Shown: positions 60,298 through 64,000 of the stretch, one piece after another
How positions within the stretch are numbered: position 1 is the stretch's first letter
How the letters are laid out: each line of letters begins with the position of its first letter
NCBI GenBank assembly: GCA_938034385.1
Contig: CALHLC010000017.1
Location: forward strand, 1 to 64,000
Direction of reading: 5' to 3'
DNA from: an uncultured Bacteriovoracaceae bacterium
GTDB lineage: Bacteria; Bdellovibrionota; Bacteriovoracia; Bacteriovoracales; Bacteriovoracaceae
DNA: 64,000 bases
The notes under the pieces: model-generated
The model's input: the letters and a program-made list of their open reading frames with translations, nothing else
The model's database searches: none
What the model was told of the DNA's origin: nothing
Made by a program: the position numbers and the translations under genes

Positions 60298-61458
60298 ATG
60301 AAATATATTATACTAACACTCATTTTTTCATTCTCTTGCTTTTCTCAAAAAATATATCAAGTAATTGATAAAAAAAGGTTTGAAAAGCATGCTCAAGATT
60401 TAGATCTGGAATCTATAAGAATCTTAAAAGAAAGTGAAAAACTTCTTCTTGTTGAGACGACTGAATATAATATCACGAAGTTTTCAGATATGATCCATGA
60501 AAAAGAATTTGTCTGTGGTGCGGGTTCAACATTCTTTGATGAAGCTAGGGCCATAGAAGTTATGAATAGCTCAAATCGACAAAAAGGAATTCAATCGATC
60601 TTAATGGACTATTCTATTTCAAGACAATCAATTGTTAATCCTATGATTTCAAAAATCTCAGAGAGTCATTTTAAAAAGACCATTGAAGAAATCTCGAGCT
60701 ATTATTCAAGATATTTTAGAAGTCCAACGGGCGTTGATGGAAGTGAATGGATTTTAAATAAATGGAGAAAAATTACGAAAAGCAGAGATGATACCGAAGT
60801 TGTGTTTTTTCATCACCCATGGTCTCAACCTTCGGTTGTAGCTAAGTTAAAGGGATCTAGTGATAAGATGATCGTCATTGGTGGACATTTAGATTCAAAG
60901 AACTATACCCAAAGTGTTGGTCATGCTCCTGGAGCAGATGATGATGCGTCAGGAATAGCGACAATGACTGAAGTGTTAAAAGTCTTGGTTGAATCTAATT
61001 ATAAACCAGAACATACCTTAGTCTTTGTTGGATATGCAGCAGAAGAAGATGGACTCTTAGGTTCGGCTGATTATGTAAATTACATTAAGGGACAAAATAA
61101 AGAAGTTCTTGGTGTTATCCAAATGGATATGACTTTATATAATAATATAGATGATAAAATTTATGTAATAACTGACTTTACGAATAATGCTCAAAACAAT
61201 TTTGTTAAAGATTTAATTATTGAATACATTGGTTCTGATCGATATGCTGAAACTGAATGTGGTTATGGTTGCTCTGATCATGCATCATGGACAAATCAAG
61301 GATATCCAGCTTCTTTTCCTTTTGAATCTAGCTTTAATGGAGCCAACCCAACTATTCATACGACAGGGGATACTTTGCATAAAGTTAACGGAAATGTTGA
61401 TAAAGGTTTGAAGTTTATTAAATTAGGAATTTCATTCATGGTGGAGTTAGACAAATGA
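60298..61458 (+). CDS. Secreted M28 family metalloaminopeptidase
   Basis: The 386-residue protein has a signal peptide (MKYIILTLIFSFSCFS), a propeptide-like region to about 180, then the M28 core: VIGGHLDSKN (zinc His, Asp), PGADDDASGIATMTE (bridging Asp), YAAEEDGLLGS (catalytic and zinc Glu), QMDMTLYNN and IHTTGDTLHKVN (last zinc His). The set resembles leucine aminopeptidases of the Aeromonas/Vibrio type, which are secreted. TAAAAT lies seven bases before the ATG, so the mRNA may be leaderless. It overlaps the next gene by 4 bases. Confidence 0.92.
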   Translation: MKYIILTLIFSFSCFSQKIYQVIDKKRFEKHAQDLDLESIRILKESEKLLLVETTEYNITKFSDMIHEKEFVCGAGSTFFDEARAIEVMNSSNRQKGIQSILMDYSISRQSIVNPMISKISESHFKKTIEEISSYYSRYFRSPTGVDGSEWILNKWRKITKSRDDTEVVFFHHPWSQPSVVAKLKGSSDKMIVIGGHLDSKNYTQSVGHAPGADDDASGIATMTEVLKVLVESNYKPEHTLVFVGYAAEEDGLLGSADYVNYIKGQNKEVLGVIQMDMTLYNNIDDKIYVITDFTNNAQNNFVKDLIIEYIGSDRYAETECGYGCSDHASWTNQGYPASFPFESSFNGANPTIHTTGDTLHKVNGNVDKGLKFIKLGISFMVELDK

Positions 61459-62672
61459 AATATATATTAATTTTTTTACTTTTATCATGTGGTGAATTTC
61501 TAAGTTCACTAAATAGTAAATACCAAGATAATAGATCAATAGCTGGCGGTGAAGATGAAGTTACTTTCTTTGTTGGTAATAAACAAGGGACTTCAAAGCT
61601 TTACGCACTTAATCTCAAAGGGAAAATTCAAGAAGTGACAGATATCCCTTTTAACTTAGAGATGAGCTCTTTTGCATACTTTAATGATTCATTTTATTTC
61701 TCTCTATATGATATAGATGGAAAAAATGGAGAACTTTATAAACTAAGTGGAAGTACCCTTACTCTTGTTAAAAATATAAATATTACCGGTAGCTCTAACC
61801 CTAAGCACTTAACAGTTTATAAAGATGGATTATATTTTAGTGCCACTAATGGTGAGACAGGACGAGAATTATGGAGAATGTATAAAAATCAAAATATTGT
61901 CCAGGTGAAAGATTTACAAGGTGGAACTAAAGGATCTGATCCAGCTCAACTTATTGTTTCGGATGGAATCTTATACTTCAGTGCTAGCACTACTATTCAC
62001 GGTAATGAATTATTTTACCATGATGGGAAAAATACTTTAGTTGTTGAAGATAATGTACTGGCTGGTCGAGATACTTTTCCCCGATTTTTAACAGTGCTTG
62101 GAGATGAACTATATTTCTCGGGCCTAACAGATGGTCAAGGGAGATCAAATTATAGATCTCATCTTTATAAAGTAAAAAAGAATGTTTTATCAAAAGTAGA
62201 TACCACGGATTTAGATATAAAGTTTTTAAAATCTTATGATGGTGTTCTCTATGGGAGTTGTAGAGACTCTAGTAGTGGAACAGAATTATGTGATCTTCAG
62301 TTTAATCAACTAAGAGTTATTAGCGATATATTTGAAGGAAGTTCTAGCTCAAAACCAAGTTATATTGAAGCATTTAATAATAAACTCTATTTTAGTGCTT
62401 ATACTCAAAATTCTGGCTATGAATTATGGTCATATGATTTAACAACAAGACAAAAGTCCCTTGTGAGAGATCTGAATAATGGTATAGAAAGTTCATATCC
62501 TAAATCCCTTCATAGTTTTGGAGATTATCTCTATTTTAGTGCAACTGATGGAGAAAGTGGTCATGAGTTATGGAGAATAAATAAATCAGGAACAGTTGAA
62601 CTTGCTAGAGATGTGTTCCCAGGTAAAGGTAGTTCTTATCCTAATTTTGCTCAAGGATTTTATCACTTATAA
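61455..62672 (+). CDS. ELWxxDGT-repeat lipoprotein
   Basis: The 405-residue product has lipobox LLSC (MKYILIFLLLSC) and about seven blade-like repeats of the ELWxxDGT type: LYFSATNGETGRELWRMYKN, GNELFYHDGKNTLVV, LYFSAYTQNSGYELWSYD, LYFSATDGESGHELWRINKSGT. Such repeats probably form a beta-propeller for binding or surface contact. It overlaps the peptidase gene by 4 bases (ATGA), so the two are one unit. Confidence 0.88.
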   Translation: MKYILIFLLLSCGEFLSSLNSKYQDNRSIAGGEDEVTFFVGNKQGTSKLYALNLKGKIQEVTDIPFNLEMSSFAYFNDSFYFSLYDIDGKNGELYKLSGSTLTLVKNINITGSSNPKHLTVYKDGLYFSATNGETGRELWRMYKNQNIVQVKDLQGGTKGSDPAQLIVSDGILYFSASTTIHGNELFYHDGKNTLVVEDNVLAGRDTFPRFLTVLGDELYFSGLTDGQGRSNYRSHLYKVKKNVLSKVDTTDLDIKFLKSYDGVLYGSCRDSSSGTELCDLQFNQLRVISDIFEGSSSSKPSYIEAFNNKLYFSAYTQNSGYELWSYDLTTRQKSLVRDLNNGIESSYPKSLHSFGDYLYFSATDGESGHELWRINKSGTVELARDVFPGKGSSYPNFAQGFYHL

Positions 62673-62800
62673 AATTAAAGATTGTCTTTTTGTTTTGTCT
62701 TCTAAACTTTAGAAGAAGTTTAAAACTCTGTATTACCCAAGCTTTTATGTCCAGATAGAGAATCTATGAGTTTTTCTCTTTAATCAATCGAATATTAATC

Positions 62801-62806
62801 TATAAT
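62801..62806 (+). promoter_or_regulatory. -10 box of the repeat-protein gene
   Basis: A perfect TATAAT, 28 bases before the ATG at 62834, with GAAGGA as ribosome binding site between them. The -35 is weak. Confidence 0.5.
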
Positions 62807-62833
62807 GAAGTCATACTATAGAGAAGGATTTTT

Positions 62834-63562
62834 ATGAGTATCAATAAATATTTGAAAACGAGTCTATTTTTTTTCGTCTTATCCTTTAACTTACAAGCTC
62901 ACGAAGTTTGTAAAATAAAGATTCAATCAATGCAAAGTCTTTTTAATGATTCTAAGTTAATTTTGAAAAAAATGAATAGATGTATAAAAAACGTTGTTGA
63001 TAAGAAATCACAAAATTTCTTTTTAAATGTTTTTTCTAATGTTGAAGGGGACTTCATTTATTATCATAAATATCAATATGGAACAGTGTCTTTTTCAGAG
63101 AGGTTGTTTGAATCTATGAATCAAAGATTTTACTATCTTAGACATTCAAAAAGTAATGATAAAGTGATTTTTTCTACTAAAAGTTTTAAGGAAAATGATG
63201 ATTCGTTCTTATACTATCGAAAATATAAGAATGATGAACATGTGATTTGGTCTACTAAAGAGTTTAGAGAGGCCAAGTCCAATTTTACATATTTTAGAAA
63301 ATATAGAGGAGATGAGAGGGTATTATTTTCTATGAAAGAATCTTTTGAGAATAATGATAAGATTTTATATTTTAGATCTAAGAATGGATATGGCCGTGAA
63401 ATCTGCTCTATCAAAAATGGACGCTTCAGAAACCAATTTAGACAAGAGGTGACTATTGGCGAGTTTTATAAACTATTCGTTTCTGGTTTTTGGAATCCAC
63501 TAATTAAGCATACTGTTTATCCAAGCATAAAATTTATCAGTAGTGAATTAGATAGATATTAA
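62834..63562 (+). CDS. Exported protein with five 26-residue aromatic repeats
   Basis: The 242-residue protein has a signal peptide (MSINKYLKTSLFFFVLSFNLQA) and two early cysteines. Residues 74-202 consist of five repeats of 25-26 residues of the form F-x-Y-Y-R-K-Y-x-x-D-E-x-V-I-x-S-T-K-x-F, starting at FIYYHK, FYYLRH, FLYYRK, FTYFRK and ILYFRS. Alternating aromatic and charged residues suggest a beta-solenoid or beta-sheet stack. A short C-terminal domain follows. No family recognised. GAAGGA precedes the ATG. Confidence 0.8.
   Translation: MSINKYLKTSLFFFVLSFNLQAHEVCKIKIQSMQSLFNDSKLILKKMNRCIKNVVDKKSQNFFLNVFSNVEGDFIYYHKYQYGTVSFSERLFESMNQRFYYLRHSKSNDKVIFSTKSFKENDDSFLYYRKYKNDEHVIWSTKEFREAKSNFTYFRKYRGDERVLFSMKESFENNDKILYFRSKNGYGREICSIKNGRFRNQFRQEVTIGEFYKLFVSGFWNPLIKHTVYPSIKFISSELDRY
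63053..63439 (+). repeat. Five tandem coding repeats, period about 78 bp
   Basis: DNA encoding residues 74-202 of the exported protein; the protein period is 26 (25 in the first unit). DNA identity between units is lower than protein identity, so the repeats are not recent. Confidence 0.75.
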
Positions 63563-64000
63563 AAACCTACTGCCGCAGGTGAGTGCTTAATGAAGAAAAT
63601 TGCATCGAACTGTTCTGATGGGTTTTGATACATTGGAAGAGATTCATTATGCATCCACCAATTTTGTTTTTTTATCCAATTTTTCTTAGGATCAACAACT
63701 AGATAATTTCCTAGTTTATATCGCTCACTGATTTTTTTCAGTTTATAATCAAGTGAATCGTTTCTTTTCAATACAGGGTAATCACCATCTCTAGAACTAG
63801 AAACCTTATATCCTGTGAGAGCGATCGATTTATAGCCTGATCCTAAAGAAGCTCGCAAGTTTTCTCCAGTAGATCTAACGTTAACCCATTTGTTTGTTGA
63901 GCCATGATCAGATGGGACAACATTTGATTGGAATTTTGAGACATGGATATTATGAGCTAAAAGTATTGTTTTTTTATTTTCTTTAAACCTTTGAAACCAT
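63559..64000 (-). CDS. Erythromycin esterase-family protein, C-terminal part (runs off the window)
   Basis: The minus-strand frame is open from the window edge (64000) to the stop at 63559-63561, giving about 147 residues. Motifs match the erythromycin esterase-like family (EreA/EreB fold): TILLAHNIHVSK, GENLRASLGSGYKSIALTGY, and the C-terminal YQNPSEQFDAIFFIKHSPAA. The N-terminal catalytic His/Glu region lies outside the window. The family hydrolyses esters and many members are not resistance enzymes, so a resistance role should not be assumed. Convergent, and overlapping by 4 bases, with the repeat-protein gene. Confidence 0.75.
   Translation of the reverse strand, partial: WFQRFKENKKTILLAHNIHVSKFQSNVVPSDHGSTNKWVNVRSTGENLRASLGSGYKSIALTGYKVSSSRDGDYPVLKRNDSLDYKLKKISERYKLGNYLVVDPKKNWIKKQNWWMHNESLPMYQNPSEQFDAIFFIKHSPAAVGF

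Noticed and set aside
63559-64000. Macrolide resistance gene
   Set aside because: Only the C-terminal third is visible and the erythromycin esterase family is broad; family membership alone does not show resistance.
1-64000. Prophage, insertion sequences, CRISPR arrays
   Set aside because: I saw no integrase, transposase, phage structural gene, terminal inverted repeats or regularly spaced repeats; the only tandem DNA-level repeats are inside the two coding sequences listed.

Overview
The window is AT-rich, densely packed bacterial chromosome with no rRNA, tRNA, CRISPR array, insertion sequence or prophage that I can see, and no gene-free stretch longer than 300 bases. It looks like a Gram-negative, diderm bacterium. 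It carries a KDO operon for lipopolysaccharide, LapB, an OmpA-type lipoprotein, and many exported proteins and lipoproteins, several of them predicted hydrolases. The style (low GC, many species-specific secreted proteins, compact core operons) fits the Bdellovibrionota, for example the marine predators Halobacteriovorax/Bacteriovorax. That assignment is inference from gene content; no marker gene was compared.

Layout. 1-3.2 kb: a truncated gene end, small exported proteins, YaaA and a FemAB/GNAT-like protein. 3.2-7.4 kb: an aromatic-biosynthesis block, aroE-aroK-aroB-aroC overlapping on the minus strand, divergent from a DAHP synthase-chorismate mutase fusion; aroA lies 12 kb away at 18.4-19.7 kb. 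Only 3-dehydroquinate dehydratase is missing from the route to chorismate. 7.5-17 kb: secreted proteins, including a 1052-residue unknown protein translationally coupled to a subtilisin-like protease, and a recent tandem duplication of an acidic lipoprotein. 17-19.7 kb: glycosyltransferase, DUF6624 protein and aroA. 19.7-23.6 kb: sppA, lapB, zupT and a Bax-inhibitor-1-like protein. 23.8-34.8 kb: accessory lipoproteins, transporters (AI-2E family, NhaC), a LOG-like enzyme, a YiiX-like cysteine hydrolase, an exported kinase-like protein, an exported gluzincin protease, YceI, DUF2237, a PlsC-like acyltransferase and glutathione peroxidase.

34.9-39 kb: kdsB-pyrG-kdsA-kdsC, which makes KDO and the CTP that activates it, with cdd convergent to it. 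39-46.8 kb: exported unknowns, an HTTM membrane protein, an OmpA-like lipoprotein, a lipoprotein with one CXXCH motif, and an alpha/beta hydrolase. 46.8-49.9 kb: gpmA, superoxide dismutase, a miniature CheA-like Hpt-ATPase protein, and proC. 49.9-52.7 kb: an exported protein with a PD-(D/E)XK-like motif plus a DUF4197 lipoprotein. 52.7-60.2 kb: dusB, an ArsC-like protein, ffh, then accessory genes inserted before rpsP-khpA-rimM-trmD-SPOUT methyltransferase. 60.3-64 kb: M28 peptidase, ELWxxDGT lipoprotein, a 26-residue-repeat exported protein and the end of an erythromycin-esterase-like gene.

The most distinctive signal at DNA level is that nine genes without a Shine-Dalgarno sequence carry a -10-like hexamer whose last base sits exactly 6 nt before the start codon. 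This predicts widespread leaderless mRNAs. The most interesting protein-level items are the secreted kinase-like protein, the secreted nuclease-like protein, the ART-like lipoprotein interrupted by a single in-frame TAG, and the protease/giant-protein pair.
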